64,000 nt of DNA, taken from NCBI RefSeq assembly GCF_017565645.3, contig NZ_CP086136.1:5687501-5751500 (forward strand), read 5' to 3'. The translations under genes were made by a program, and so were the position numbers. Position 1 is the stretch's first letter; each line of letters opens with the position of its first letter. The notes below the pieces were generated by a model. It saw nothing but the letters and a program-made list of their open reading frames with translations. It did not search any database and had not been told where the DNA came from. This DNA comes from Bradyrhizobium barranii subsp. barranii. Lineage in GTDB: Bacteria > Pseudomonadota > Alphaproteobacteria > Rhizobiales > Xanthobacteraceae. Shown piece after piece: positions 10,910 through 20,186 of the stretch.

Positions 10910-11848
10910 ATGGCCGATGTCGTCGTTGAGGACGGTCGCGTCGCCCGCACGGCGAGCGCGCGCAAACGGACGGGCCTGCACAATGCGTTGAAGCGGAAAT
11001 CGACCGTGGCGTTCTTCCTGACGCTGCCGCTGATCCTGCTGATCGCGCTGTTCGTGCTTTACCCTGCCCTGTTCTCGATCCACCTCGCGACGCTGAACAA
11101 GTCGATGCAAAAATTCGTCGGCTTCGGCAACTTCACCTTCCTGTTCAAGCGCGAGACGTTCTGGATGGTGGTGGAGCAGTCCTGCATCTTCGCGATCACC
11201 GCCGTGTTCTTCAAGGCGCTGATCGGCTTCATCGTCGCGCATTTCGTGCACAACATACCGGCCAAGGGCCAGCGCAAATGGCGCGGCATGCTGCTGGTGC
11301 CCTGGGTGATCCCGCCGGCGATGAGCACGCTCGCCTGGCTGTGGCTGTTCGACCCCTCCTACAGCGCCTTCAACTACACGCTCTCCTTCTTCGGCATCGG
11401 TCCCATCAACTGGCTCGGCAATGCCGCCTGGGCGCGCTTTTCCGTCATCCTCGTCAACGTCTGGTACGGCGCGCCGTTCTTCCTGATCATGTACCTGGCG
11501 GCGCTGAAATCGGTGCCGGACCAGCTCTACGAGGCCGCCGCAATCGACGGCGCCAATTGGTGGCAGAAGATGTGGTACGTGACGCTGCCGATGATGCGCA
11601 ACATCATCGCGATCACGACGCTGTTCTCGCTGATCGTCACCTTCGCTAATTTCGACATCGTCCGCATCCTGACCTCAGGCGGGCCTCTCGACCAGACCCA
11701 GATCTTTGCCACCTATGCGTTCCGGGTCGGCATCGAGAGCAACGACATTCCGCTCGGCGCCAGCGTCTCGCTGTTCATGGTCCCGATCCTCGCCGTCGCA
11801 GCGATCTTCATCCTGCGCGACGTCAATAAACGCGGGAACGAATCCTGA
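10910..11848 (+). CDS. ABC transporter permease, MalF/UgpA type
   Basis: A 312-aa inner-membrane protein with about six hydrophobic segments and the binding-protein-dependent permease signature (EAAAIDGANWWQKMWYVTLP, near residue 205), which contacts the ATPase. A basic cytoplasmic N-terminus precedes the first membrane segment (VAFFLTLPLILLIALFVLYP). It pairs with the next gene to form the transport channel. The stop overlaps the next start as TGATG, so translation is probably coupled. Confidence 0.9.
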   Translation: MADVVVEDGRVARTASARKRTGLHNALKRKSTVAFFLTLPLILLIALFVLYPALFSIHLATLNKSMQKFVGFGNFTFLFKRETFWMVVEQSCIFAITAVFFKALIGFIVAHFVHNIPAKGQRKWRGMLLVPWVIPPAMSTLAWLWLFDPSYSAFNYTLSFFGIGPINWLGNAAWARFSVILVNVWYGAPFFLIMYLAALKSVPDQLYEAAAIDGANWWQKMWYVTLPMMRNIIAITTLFSLIVTFANFDIVRILTSGGPLDQTQIFATYAFRVGIESNDIPLGASVSLFMVPILAVAAIFILRDVNKRGNES

Positions 11849-12759
11849 TGAGCACAATAGCGATCGACAAGGCCGGCCCCCGGCGCAAGGTTAAATATGG
11901 CAGCATGAGCCGCGACCGTACCTGGGCGCTGCGCTGGTCCTATTTCTTCCTGGTGCTGTTTGCGATCTTCTTTCTGACGCCGCCGCTCTACATGGTGATC
12001 ACCTCGCTCAAGAGCAGCGCGGAGATCTCGGCTGCGACCAATCCGTGGTGGGTGTTCCACCCGACGCTGGCGAACTATGTCGAACTACTGACGTCGAACC
12101 AATTCCTCCGGTTCTTCTGGAATTCGACCATCGTGTCGCTGGTGGTTGTGCTCGTCACGATGCTGATCAGCATCCCTGCCGCCTTCGCGCTCGCGCGGAT
12201 GAAGTTCTGGGGCTCGACGACGCTCGCCACCGGCGTGTTCCTGACTTACCTGGTTCCGGACAGCCTCCTCTTCATCCCGCTGTTCAAGATGCTGGCGCTG
12301 GTTCAGGACATCACCGGCATCACGCTCCTGAACCGATGGTACGTGCTGCTATTCGTCTATCCGACGCTGACGGTGCCGTTCTGTACCTGGATCATGATCG
12401 GCTATTTCGCCTCGATCCCGAAGGAGCTCGACGAGGCCGCGATCATCGACGGCGCCTCGTGGCTTCAGACCCTGACGCGGATCTTTATTCCGGTCGCGCT
12501 GCCGGGCCTGATTGCCGCGACGATCTTCGCCTTCACGGTGTCCTGGGCGCAGTTCCTCTATCCCCTGGTGTTCACGACGTCCATCGACCAGCTCGTGCTG
12601 CCGGTCGGCATCACCACCACGCTGATCAAGGGGGACGTCTTCAACTGGGGGCAGATCATGACCGGGGCGCTGCTCGGCGCAGCTCCGCCGCTGGTCATCT
12701 ACGCCTTCCTGATGGACTACTACATCGCCGGCCTGACCGCCGGCGCGACGAAGGGTTGA
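11848..12759 (+). CDS. ABC transporter permease, MalG/UgpE type
   Basis: The 303-aa second channel subunit. It has about six membrane segments and the coupling loop EAAIIDGASWLQTLTRIFIP near residue 195. The length and order of segments are normal for MalG-type proteins. It starts inside the stop codon of the preceding permease and is followed 20 bp later by the ATPase gene. Confidence 0.9.
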   Translation: MSTIAIDKAGPRRKVKYGSMSRDRTWALRWSYFFLVLFAIFFLTPPLYMVITSLKSSAEISAATNPWWVFHPTLANYVELLTSNQFLRFFWNSTIVSLVVVLVTMLISIPAAFALARMKFWGSTTLATGVFLTYLVPDSLLFIPLFKMLALVQDITGITLLNRWYVLLFVYPTLTVPFCTWIMIGYFASIPKELDEAAIIDGASWLQTLTRIFIPVALPGLIAATIFAFTVSWAQFLYPLVFTTSIDQLVLPVGITTTLIKGDVFNWGQIMTGALLGAAPPLVIYAFLMDYYIAGLTAGATKG

Positions 12760-12779
12760 TATCGAGGGGTTGAAGTGCA

Positions 12780-13880
<1,101 letters not shown>

Positions 13881-13914
13881 CGCCGTCTCAAGAAACGCAA
13901 GCAGGCGGGGAGCG

Positions 13915-14904
13915 ATGGCGACCAACAAGAAGAAGATTTTCGTTACACAAACTTTGTCGCAAGGGGCCCGCGCCCTCCTCACCCAGCGAGACGATATCGA
14001 GCTCGTCGAGTTTCCGAACCTGATCTCGGCCAAGGATTTCGAAGCCTTGCTGAAGAACCACGCGCCGGTTCACGGCGTGGCGCTGGGTGCCACCGCCTTC
14101 GGTGAGACCGAGCTCGAGGCCTCGAAGGACATGAAGGTGGTGACCCGCATCGGCGTCGGTTACGACGCCGTCGACGTGCCCGCCCTCTCCCGCCGCAAGG
14201 TGCCGCTGATGGTGGCGGGCAGCGCCAACTCGCCCTCGGTCGCCGAGCAGGCGCTGTTCATGATGCTGACGCTGGCCAAGCGCGCCAATGAGATGCACGC
14301 CTGCGTCAAGGATGGCCAATGGGCCAACCGGCTCGGCATGCTGCCGTTCGACCTCTACGGCAAGACCGTGCTGATCATCGGCTTCGGCCGCATCGGCAGT
14401 CGCACCGCCAAGCGCTGCCAAGCGATGGAAATGAAGGTGCAGGTCTACGATCCCTACAAGCCTGCCGCCGAGATCAAGGCCGCGGGCTGCGAGCCCGTCG
14501 CCGATCTCGACGCAGCGCTGCCCAACGCCGACTTCGTCACCATCCATTGCCCGAAGACGCCGGAAACCGTCGGCCTGTTCGATGCGGCGCGGATCGGCCG
14601 GATGAAGCCGAAATCCTATCTCATCAACACTGCACGCGGCGGCATCGTGAAGGAGGCCGCGCTATACGACGCCCTGGTCTCCGGCAGGATTGCCGGTGCC
14701 GGGATCGACGTGTTCGAGGTGGAGCCGCCGCCGGTCAGCAACACGCTGTTCGCGCTGCCCAACGTCATCATGGCCCCGCACGTCGCCGGCGTCACCGTCG
14801 AGGCGGTGAGCCGCATGAGCGAACAGACCGCTCGCAATATCCTGAGTGTGCTGGACGGCGATCCCATCCGGCAGAACATCATCAACCAGGACGTGCTCGG
14901 CTGA
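13915..14904 (+). CDS. D-isomer-specific 2-hydroxyacid dehydrogenase
   Basis: A 329-aa NAD-dependent dehydrogenase of the SerA/GyaR/HprA superfamily. The Rossmann motif is GFGRIG. Catalytic Arg, Glu and His are seen in TARGGIV, FEVEPPP and MAPHVAG. There is no ACT regulatory domain, so it is probably not a dedicated biosynthetic phosphoglycerate dehydrogenase. It lies 34 bp after the transporter ATPase and ends at a hairpin, so it most likely belongs to the transporter operon and acts on the imported compound or a product of it. Confidence 0.85.
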   Translation: MATNKKKIFVTQTLSQGARALLTQRDDIELVEFPNLISAKDFEALLKNHAPVHGVALGATAFGETELEASKDMKVVTRIGVGYDAVDVPALSRRKVPLMVAGSANSPSVAEQALFMMLTLAKRANEMHACVKDGQWANRLGMLPFDLYGKTVLIIGFGRIGSRTAKRCQAMEMKVQVYDPYKPAAEIKAAGCEPVADLDAALPNADFVTIHCPKTPETVGLFDAARIGRMKPKSYLINTARGGIVKEAALYDALVSGRIAGAGIDVFEVEPPPVSNTLFALPNVIMAPHVAGVTVEAVSRMSEQTARNILSVLDGDPIRQNIINQDVLG

Positions 14905-14915
14905 GCCGACCTCCG

Positions 14916-14937
14916 GGCGGGCGGTTATCCGCCCGCC
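14916..14937 (+). terminator. Hairpin at the end of the transporter operon
   Basis: A perfect 9-bp GC stem (GGCGGGCGG, TTAT loop, CCGCCCGCC) 12 bp after the dehydrogenase stop. The U-tract is missing, so termination strength is uncertain. Confidence 0.65.
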
Positions 14938-15072
14938 TCCGGAACGCCAGAATGCGTCCCATTTTGGTGCAGATCGAGCCCCAACTCAGCCTTAATCAAA
15001 CCCGCGTAATAAGTCCGGCCGCGGCGGCAGTGGGACAGACTTGCCGGCCGCGTCGAGCTGGAGGATGAACCC

Positions 15073-15573
15073 TTGTCAGAGATCGACCCGACCGACCACG
15101 CGCTGGCAACCATCGCCAGCATTTTGGAGCACCCCGAGCCCGTCCGCGAGACCGAGACCGAAATGGTGGTCGACGGTGAGCAGGTCGTCGCCGACGAGCA
15201 TCCGATCGCCGACGAGCATGTGGTGGTCGACGAGCATGCGATGGTCGACGAGCACGAGCATCCTGTGGTCGAGGAGCAGCCGCTGGTGCCGGAGCACACC
15301 GATGCCGATGGCTACAGCAAGGTCGGTCCGGGGCCGATGGTGGCGATCCGTCTGAAATGGACGGTCCATCGCGGCGATGACGGCCAGTTCTACGTCCACG
15401 AGACCATCGGCGAGCAGTCCGCGCCCGTGGTCAGCGGCCCGATGACGAGCGAAGCCGCGGTGCATTTCGTCGACGCGCACGAGGACGAGGCACATCGGCG
15501 CTTCGAGGAGCTGCGCAGCGAGATCGCCGGCCGCAGCTCGCTCGCCGATTACGAGCGCAAGGGCGAAGCCTAG
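15073..15573 (+). CDS. Hypothetical acidic protein with Asp-Glu-His repeats
   Basis: A 166-aa cytoplasmic protein I cannot assign. Residues 33-75 contain a run of short repeats built on ADEH/VDEH, giving five DEH or EHEH units, followed by a better-ordered C-terminal part (WTVHRGDDGQFYVHETIGEQ onward). The TTG at 15073 is the likely start because GGAGG lies eight bases upstream and no earlier ATG is in frame. The Asp/Glu/His cluster could bind divalent metal, but that is a guess. It converges on the DUF1993 gene, with a 4-bp overlap of the stop codons. Confidence 0.65.
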   Translation: MSEIDPTDHALATIASILEHPEPVRETETEMVVDGEQVVADEHPIADEHVVVDEHAMVDEHEHPVVEEQPLVPEHTDADGYSKVGPGPMVAIRLKWTVHRGDDGQFYVHETIGEQSAPVVSGPMTSEAAVHFVDAHEDEAHRRFEELRSEIAGRSSLADYERKGEA

Positions 15574-16085
15574 CGCTCGCGGGGGCCGAGAAAATCCCGC
15601 TTCACGAGCTCGACGCCGGCATGCCGGAGCAAGTCGTAGGACGTCGTGACGTGAAAGAAGAATTGCGGGACGCTGAACGTTAGCAGCAGCGTCCGCCCGG
15701 TGAAGGGCAGCTCGGTCCCGTTTTTCAGCCTGAAGAAGACATTCCGTTCCGCCGCACTATCGATCTCGGCGCGCGACAGGCTTTCGATGAACTCGATTGA
15801 CGTCGCAATGCGCGCCTGAAGCCCGGCGATGTCGTGCTCCAGCGCCGGCAGCGTCACCGGCTCCTGGTCGGCCAGCAAGGCCGGCGCGACCGTGGCATGG
15901 CGGCACGCCTCCCCTATCTGCTGCGCCAGATCGTACATGTTCGGCGCCATGCGCATGCCGAGCAGGACGGCCGGATTGAACTTCCGGCTTTCGGCATAGG
16001 CGACGCCCTTGTCCAGCAGTGCCGACAGGTTGCGCAGATACGGCACGAAGACGCCGACCGAGGCGTCATACATCGAGATCGTCAC
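15570..16085 (-). CDS. DUF1993 (DinB-like) protein
   Basis: A 171-aa protein of the DUF1993 family, helical and related to the DinB/YfiT four-helix fold. The typical N-terminus TISMYDASV is visible, with HVTTSYDLLRHAGVELVKRDFLG near the C-terminus. I chose the GTG at 16085 because it gives the family's usual MTISMY start and is preceded by AAGGGA; the ATG four codons later is the alternative. The much longer open frame running to 16916 is an artefact opposite the next gene. Function is unknown. Confidence 0.8.
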   Translation of the reverse strand: MTISMYDASVGVFVPYLRNLSALLDKGVAYAESRKFNPAVLLGMRMAPNMYDLAQQIGEACRHATVAPALLADQEPVTLPALEHDIAGLQARIATSIEFIESLSRAEIDSAAERNVFFRLKNGTELPFTGRTLLLTFSVPQFFFHVTTSYDLLRHAGVELVKRDFLGPRER

Positions 16086-16187
16086 CCCAAAATTCCCTTC
16101 AATTCCGCCTCGCCAGCGACGGGCATCTGGTCTAAATCCAAGTTTCAAGAGCTGCACAATGACAGCTCGGGCATGGGTGGAAAAGAG

Positions 16188-16970
16188 ATGATCGTTCGAA
16201 TCGTGGCGGCTTTGGCCGCGGTCCTGCTGGCGAACTTTTCGGCATATGCACAGCAGCCGGCGCCATCGCGCCTCGACGAGATCGTCAAGCGCGGCACTTT
16301 GCGCGTCGGCATGACCGGCGACTACAAGCCTTTCACCTACCTGGACAAGGCGACACAGCAGTTCAGCGGCTTCGACGTCGACATGGCGGAGGCGCTCGGC
16401 AAGGCGCTCGGCGTCAAGGTCGAATTCGTGCCGACGGCCTGGCCGAAGCTCATGAAGGACTTCGAGGCCGACCAGTTCGACATCGCCATGGGCGGCGTCT
16501 CGGTTACGCTCGACCGGCAGAAGAAGGGCTTCTTCTCGATGCCGATCATGCGCGAAGGCAAGACGCCGATCTCCCGCTGCGCCGACGTCGGCAAGTACCA
16601 GAGCATCGCCGACATCGACAGGAAGGGCACCCGCGTCATCGTCAATCCCGGCGGCACCAACGAGCGGTTCGCGCGCGCCAACATCAAGGATGCCGAGATC
16701 AACGTCTTCCCCGACAACACCGTGATCTTCGACGAGATCGCCAAGGGCAACGCCGATTTGATGATGACGGACGCCTCCGAGACCCGCTACCAGCAAAAGC
16801 AGCATTCCGGCGTGCTCTGCGCGGTACATCCCGAGAAGCCGTTCGACTTCTCGGAGAAGGCCTACTGGCTCCAGCGCGACATGGCGCTGAAGGCTTTCGT
16901 CGACCAGTGGCTGCACATCTCGATGGAGGACGGCAGCTACAGGAAGATCTACGCCGCCTGGTTCGACTAG
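16188..16970 (+). CDS. pheC: Periplasmic cyclohexadienyl dehydratase-like protein (PheC family)
   Basis: A 260-aa exported protein with a signal sequence ending near AYAQQ. It has the amino-acid-binding-protein fold. Several blocks match Pseudomonas PheC closely: GTLRVGMTGDYKPF, GFDVDMAEALG, DIAMGGVSVTL, VNPGGTNERFARAN, and AVHPEKPFDFSEKAYWL near the end. PheC converts prephenate to phenylpyruvate, and arogenate to phenylalanine, in the periplasm. The glutamate in MMTDASETR (E198) corresponds to the residue known as the catalytic acid in PheC. A plain solute-binding role remains possible, but no permease or ATPase genes adjoin it. The start at 16188 was chosen over 16173. Confidence 0.72.
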   Translation: MIVRIVAALAAVLLANFSAYAQQPAPSRLDEIVKRGTLRVGMTGDYKPFTYLDKATQQFSGFDVDMAEALGKALGVKVEFVPTAWPKLMKDFEADQFDIAMGGVSVTLDRQKKGFFSMPIMREGKTPISRCADVGKYQSIADIDRKGTRVIVNPGGTNERFARANIKDAEINVFPDNTVIFDEIAKGNADLMMTDASETRYQQKQHSGVLCAVHPEKPFDFSEKAYWLQRDMALKAFVDQWLHISMEDGSYRKIYAAWFD

Positions 16971-16986
16971 CGACCGATCTTGTCCG

Positions 16987-17973
16987 TCACTTCAGATGCG
17001 TGCGGAAGAAGCTCACGGCCGCGTCGTTGAAGGCGCTGTGAAACGCTTTCCTGTCGAACCCGGGCGGATCAGTGCACAGGATCGGCGCGGCTTCGGCCAG
17101 CTTGGGCGGACATGGCGCAAGAAAGGAAAAGTGCGACGAGTTCGGCACGATCCGGAAGTCAGGGCGCGCGGGAAGCATTTGTTCCAGCGTATCGACTGAA
17201 GCGGGCACGACACCGTCGCCGCCGAGCGCCGAACGCCATACGAGAATCGGGATCGTCACATTGGCGAGGCGCTCCCGGTTGAAAAGGCCTTCATAAAGCG
17301 GCGGATCCGCCAGCACGGCGGCTCTGATGCGGGAGTCGTGTACGGCCGCCTCAGTTGGCACAAGGCCATCGCGAATGGCCTGGCATTTTGGCGTCGTGGC
17401 TGCATCTCCGTCGCAAAGCGGAGCGAGCGCGCCGAAATCGGGGTTGCCGCCGATCACGACGAGACTGGTATAGGCGCCGCGCGAGAACCCGAACAAACCA
17501 ACCCGCTTGGGGTCCAGGACCGCCGCTTCCTTCCAGGCGCCGAGCATGAAATCCGTAAGCCGCTTCATGTCGGCGGGACGCTCGACCAGGACGGAGAACT
17601 CATCGGTCCGGCTGCTGTCCCTGGCAGTGTCGCCCGGGTGATTGATCGCGGCGACCACGAAGCCGGCATCGGCCAATGCGGTCGCAGTGTCGATGTGGCC
17701 CAAAAACGAGCCGCGCCGTCCGTGCGACACGACAATCAGCGGCAGTCGATTGCCCGCTACCGGACAGTCCTTCACGCCCGGCAGGACGACACCGCCGTCG
17801 AGAGCGACCTCGGAGGGCGGCGCCGCACAAGGTGTCCAGACCATGCCCGCGAGCGCGGGGCCGCCGGCGTCCGCCGGCACTTCGATAAACCGGAGCCCGG
17901 CCGTGTTCGCCGGCGTCGCAGCAAGGCAAGCGACTACGATGACAAAAAGTTCGGCAAGTCGCGGCCGTAGCAT
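16987..17973 (-). CDS. Secreted alpha/beta hydrolase (dienelactone-hydrolase-like)
   Basis: A 328-aa protein with a signal peptide (LFVIVVACLAATPANTAG). The oxyanion segment VVSHGRRGS, the nucleophile elbow GLFGFSRGAY (serine) and a late histidine in NSSHFSFLAP give a complete hydrolase triad pattern. Several cysteines in the mature part suggest disulfides, consistent with a periplasmic location. It matches the predicted dienelactone hydrolase group, whose substrates are mostly unknown. It is convergent with the PheC-like gene and divergent from the DUF2147 gene. Confidence 0.78.
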   Translation of the reverse strand: MLRPRLAELFVIVVACLAATPANTAGLRFIEVPADAGGPALAGMVWTPCAAPPSEVALDGGVVLPGVKDCPVAGNRLPLIVVSHGRRGSFLGHIDTATALADAGFVVAAINHPGDTARDSSRTDEFSVLVERPADMKRLTDFMLGAWKEAAVLDPKRVGLFGFSRGAYTSLVVIGGNPDFGALAPLCDGDAATTPKCQAIRDGLVPTEAAVHDSRIRAAVLADPPLYEGLFNRERLANVTIPILVWRSALGGDGVVPASVDTLEQMLPARPDFRIVPNSSHFSFLAPCPPKLAEAAPILCTDPPGFDRKAFHSAFNDAAVSFFRTHLK

Positions 17974-18121
17974 CAGCGTGTGCTTTCGGAAGCTTCAACC
18001 ACGACGGTTGTACTTGCCCATCCCATACCCCGTCCAGAGCTGCGCCGCACCGCCGTCCAACTCTGGACGGAGTTCAGCGTTATTGAACCCGGAACCGCCG
18101 GACCACGACTCATACGGTGAC

Positions 18122-18137
18122 AGTGATCTAGATCACT
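18122..18137. promoter_or_regulatory. Perfect 16-bp dyad resembling a CRP/FNR-family operator
   Basis: AGTGATCTAGATCACT is a perfect palindrome containing GTGA-N6-TCAC, the core spacing of CRP/FNR-family sites. It lies 60 bp before the DUF2147 start codon and about 150 bp from the divergent hydrolase start. The regulator is not identified. The T run after it (18137-18141) could also let it act as a weak plus-strand hairpin. Confidence 0.5.
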
Positions 18138-18197
18138 TTTTGCGATCGAACCGGCGCGTAAGCGTTGGTACGGGGACCAGCTGTTCAGGAGACGGAA

Positions 18198-19085
18198 ATG
18201 AGGAAGCTGTTGGCCACGGCCGCATTCCTTTTGGCGAGCACCGCTGCGCAGGCGCAGTACACTTTCGAATATGGCGGGCGCACCATCCGCATCGATCCGG
18301 ACCGCGGCACGGTGCAGATCCCCGGCGTCTACGACAACACCGGCCAGGGCAAGGCGAAGAAAGCCAAGAAGAACGAGACGACCCCGGGCCAGCAGGCGCC
18401 GCAACAGGCCAAGGTTGATCCGCAACCGCCGGCCGCTCCGGCGCCAGCTCCCGCCCCTGTCGCAGCGCCGCCTGCAACCGAACAGGCGCCGACCGCTGCA
18501 GTGCCGCCGCCAGTTCCGCCCCCGCCCGCTCCGCCGCCGTCTGCAAACGCCAGCAACGCGCCGGGCGAAACGGCCGTGTTGCCGCCGCCTGAACCTCCTC
18601 CGGCGCCCGCTCCGGTCGGGCAGCAGGCAGCGCCCGCCGTGGCGCCGCCGCCGGCCCCGACTGTGGCTGCTGCCCCCCCGGCGCCGCCTCCTGCGCCTGC
18701 CCCGTCACCCGCACCTGTTCAGGCGGCCGCCGTCGCGCCGCCGGCTCCCGCAGCCGCACCGATGCGCGATCTCAATTCACCGCTCGGCATCTGGCTCACC
18801 GAGGAAAAGGAAGGCAAGGTCCGCATCGAGCAATGCGGCACCAATCTGTGCGGCTATTCGGTCGACAGCAAATCGAACCAGAACGGCGAACAGGTCCTCA
18901 TCAACATGAAACCCGCCAAGGACCAGAACAAGGATCAGAAATGGTCCGGCCGCATCCTCGATCCCAACACCGGCTCGACCTACGATTCCACGATCGCGAT
19001 GAAGGGCACCGACCGCCTGCGCGTGCAGGGCTGCGCCTTCGGCGGCATGTTCTGCGGCGGCCAGACGTGGACGCGCGTGAACTGA
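18198..19085 (+). CDS. Exported DUF2147 protein with long Pro/Ala linker
   Basis: A 295-aa envelope protein. A signal peptide (LLATAAFLLASTAAQAQ) leads into a short N-terminal domain, then a Pro/Ala-rich linker of about 130 residues. The C-terminal DUF2147-like domain of about 100 residues begins at LNSPLGIWLTEEKEGKVRIEQ and has paired cysteines (CGTNLCG and CAFGGMFCGG). The linker probably spans part of the periplasm or cell wall. The start at 18198 is backed by CAGGAGACGGAA just upstream. A strong terminator follows. Confidence 0.82.
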   Translation: MRKLLATAAFLLASTAAQAQYTFEYGGRTIRIDPDRGTVQIPGVYDNTGQGKAKKAKKNETTPGQQAPQQAKVDPQPPAAPAPAPAPVAAPPATEQAPTAAVPPPVPPPPAPPPSANASNAPGETAVLPPPEPPPAPAPVGQQAAPAVAPPPAPTVAAAPPAPPPAPAPSPAPVQAAAVAPPAPAAAPMRDLNSPLGIWLTEEKEGKVRIEQCGTNLCGYSVDSKSNQNGEQVLINMKPAKDQNKDQKWSGRILDPNTGSTYDSTIAMKGTDRLRVQGCAFGGMFCGGQTWTRVN

Positions 19086-19112
19086 GTCCGACTTCGACGT
19101 TCGAACCGAGAC

Positions 19113-19138
19113 AAGGGGCCCGCGATCCGGGCCCCTTT
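19113..19138 (+). terminator. Intrinsic terminator after the DUF2147 gene
   Basis: A 10-bp perfect stem (AAGGGGCCCG with CGGGCCCCTT), a 5-nt loop and a short T run, 27 bp after the stop codon. Confidence 0.88.
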
Positions 19139-19265
19139 GCTATTGTCCGCGATCTCTTTGCGGAGTGCGCCACCTCACAGAGCCCCTTGCGCACGTGACA
19201 GCCCTCACATCGCGGGTTCCGCGCTCATGCCACGATCCCCCCACGGTCAACCAACGGGGCGTGTC

Positions 19266-19622
19266 ATGAACGGATTTCGCAAAGGTCTCTTCGCCAGCAT
19301 TGTCGCCATCGCCGTCCCCCTGACGCAGGCGGGCGCGGCGACCTCCACCTTCGACGGCGCATGGAATGTCCGCATCTCATCATCGAGCGAGACTTGCGGT
19401 AACGGCGCAATGGTCTCGATCGGCATCAGCAACGGTCAGATCGCATCGAGCAGCGCTGTGGTTTCAGCATCCGGCCGCGTGGCCGATGCCGGCAGCATCA
19501 ACGTCACCTTGAGCACCGGGATCAAACGCGCCGTCGGCTTCGGCCGGCTCAGCGGCACCTCAGGCTCCGGCACATGGCGCGGCCCCCTGTGCACGGGCAC
19601 GTGGACGGCGGAACGGATGTGA
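19266..19622 (+). CDS. Small exported hypothetical protein
   Basis: A 118-aa protein with a clear signal peptide (GLFASIVAIAVPLTQAGAA). The mature part of about 90 residues is beta-rich, starting FDGAWNVRI and ending with a CTGTWTAER tail. Two cysteines (SETCGNG and GPLCTGTW) could pair. The FDGxW...TW layout resembles small lipocalin- or avidin-like beta-barrel domains of rhizobial secreted proteins, but I cannot name the family. The ATG at 19266 precedes the signal peptide; the upstream frame extension has no coding character. A palindromic repeat follows. Confidence 0.65.
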   Translation: MNGFRKGLFASIVAIAVPLTQAGAATSTFDGAWNVRISSSSETCGNGAMVSIGISNGQIASSSAVVSASGRVADAGSINVTLSTGIKRAVGFGRLSGTSGSGTWRGPLCTGTWTAERM

Positions 19623-19629
19623 TTTGCCG

Positions 19630-19756
19630 TGTCCCGGACGCGCTGCAACGCGCAGCGTTGCTGCGCTGAGCCGGGACCAAGGGCTCTTGCTTTGAGGAAA
19701 CTTGTGGGCCCCGGATCGGCAACGCAGCGCTTACGCGCTGCATTGCATCCGGGGCA
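19630..19756. repeat. Tandem palindromic intergenic repeat (family A)
   Basis: Two adjacent hairpins: GTCCCGG (19631-19637) with CCGGGAC (19671-19677), and GCCCCGGAT (19708-19716) with ATCCGGGGC (19747-19755). Each encloses an imperfect GCGCTGC-type inner repeat. A related copy lies at 37054-37172. These look like dispersed REP-like elements. Confidence 0.7.
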
Positions 19757-19763
19757 CGAGAGA

Positions 19764-20163
19764 TTAGCCCAGCGCCGCGCCGTACTCCGCGTCGGTCACC
19801 GGCTCCAGCCAGGTCGAATAGACGCCGTCGAGCGCCTCCTGCATAGCGATATGGCACATGCTGTTGTTTGGCGCCGTGCCAGTGCAGTTCACCCGGCGGA
19901 ATCCAGACGGTGTCACCGGGACGGATCTCCTTGACAGGGCCACCCTTGGTCTGGACGCGGCCGACGCCCGAGATCACGTAGAGCGTCTGCCCAAGCGGAT
20001 GGTGATGCCAGTTGGTGCGCGCGCCCGGCTCAAAGGTGACGCGCGAGCAGTTCAGCCGCGCCGGCGCCGGCGCCATGATCACGGGATCCTGCAACACGGT
20101 GCCCGTAAAATTTTCCTTGGGCGCGCGGCGGGTCGGCCGCGTGCCTGCGACGGTGATTTCCAT
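19764..20163 (-). pseudogene. Cupin-domain protein, frameshifted
   Basis: The gene starts at 20163 (MEITVAGTRPTR) and encodes a small cupin with the metal-binding histidines in NWHHHPLGQTLYVISG and GELHWHG. At 19867-19875 the frame shifts. Before it the protein matches a normal cupin; after it the other frame continues with NNSMCHIAMQEALDGVYSTW and stops properly at 19764. Restoring five bases, such as one GCGCC unit beside GGCGCC, would give an intact protein of about 134 aa. As read, the original frame runs on into the intergenic repeat. It lies 23 bp after the RraA-like gene, so the two were one operon. Assembly error is a serious alternative. Confidence 0.75.
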
Positions 20164-20186
20164 GGGATACCTCGTTTCCTTACCTG

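Noticed and set aside
15170..15290. Repeated GACGAGCAT units considered as a CRISPR-like array
   Set aside because: Units are in frame within a coding region, too short, and have no unique spacers.
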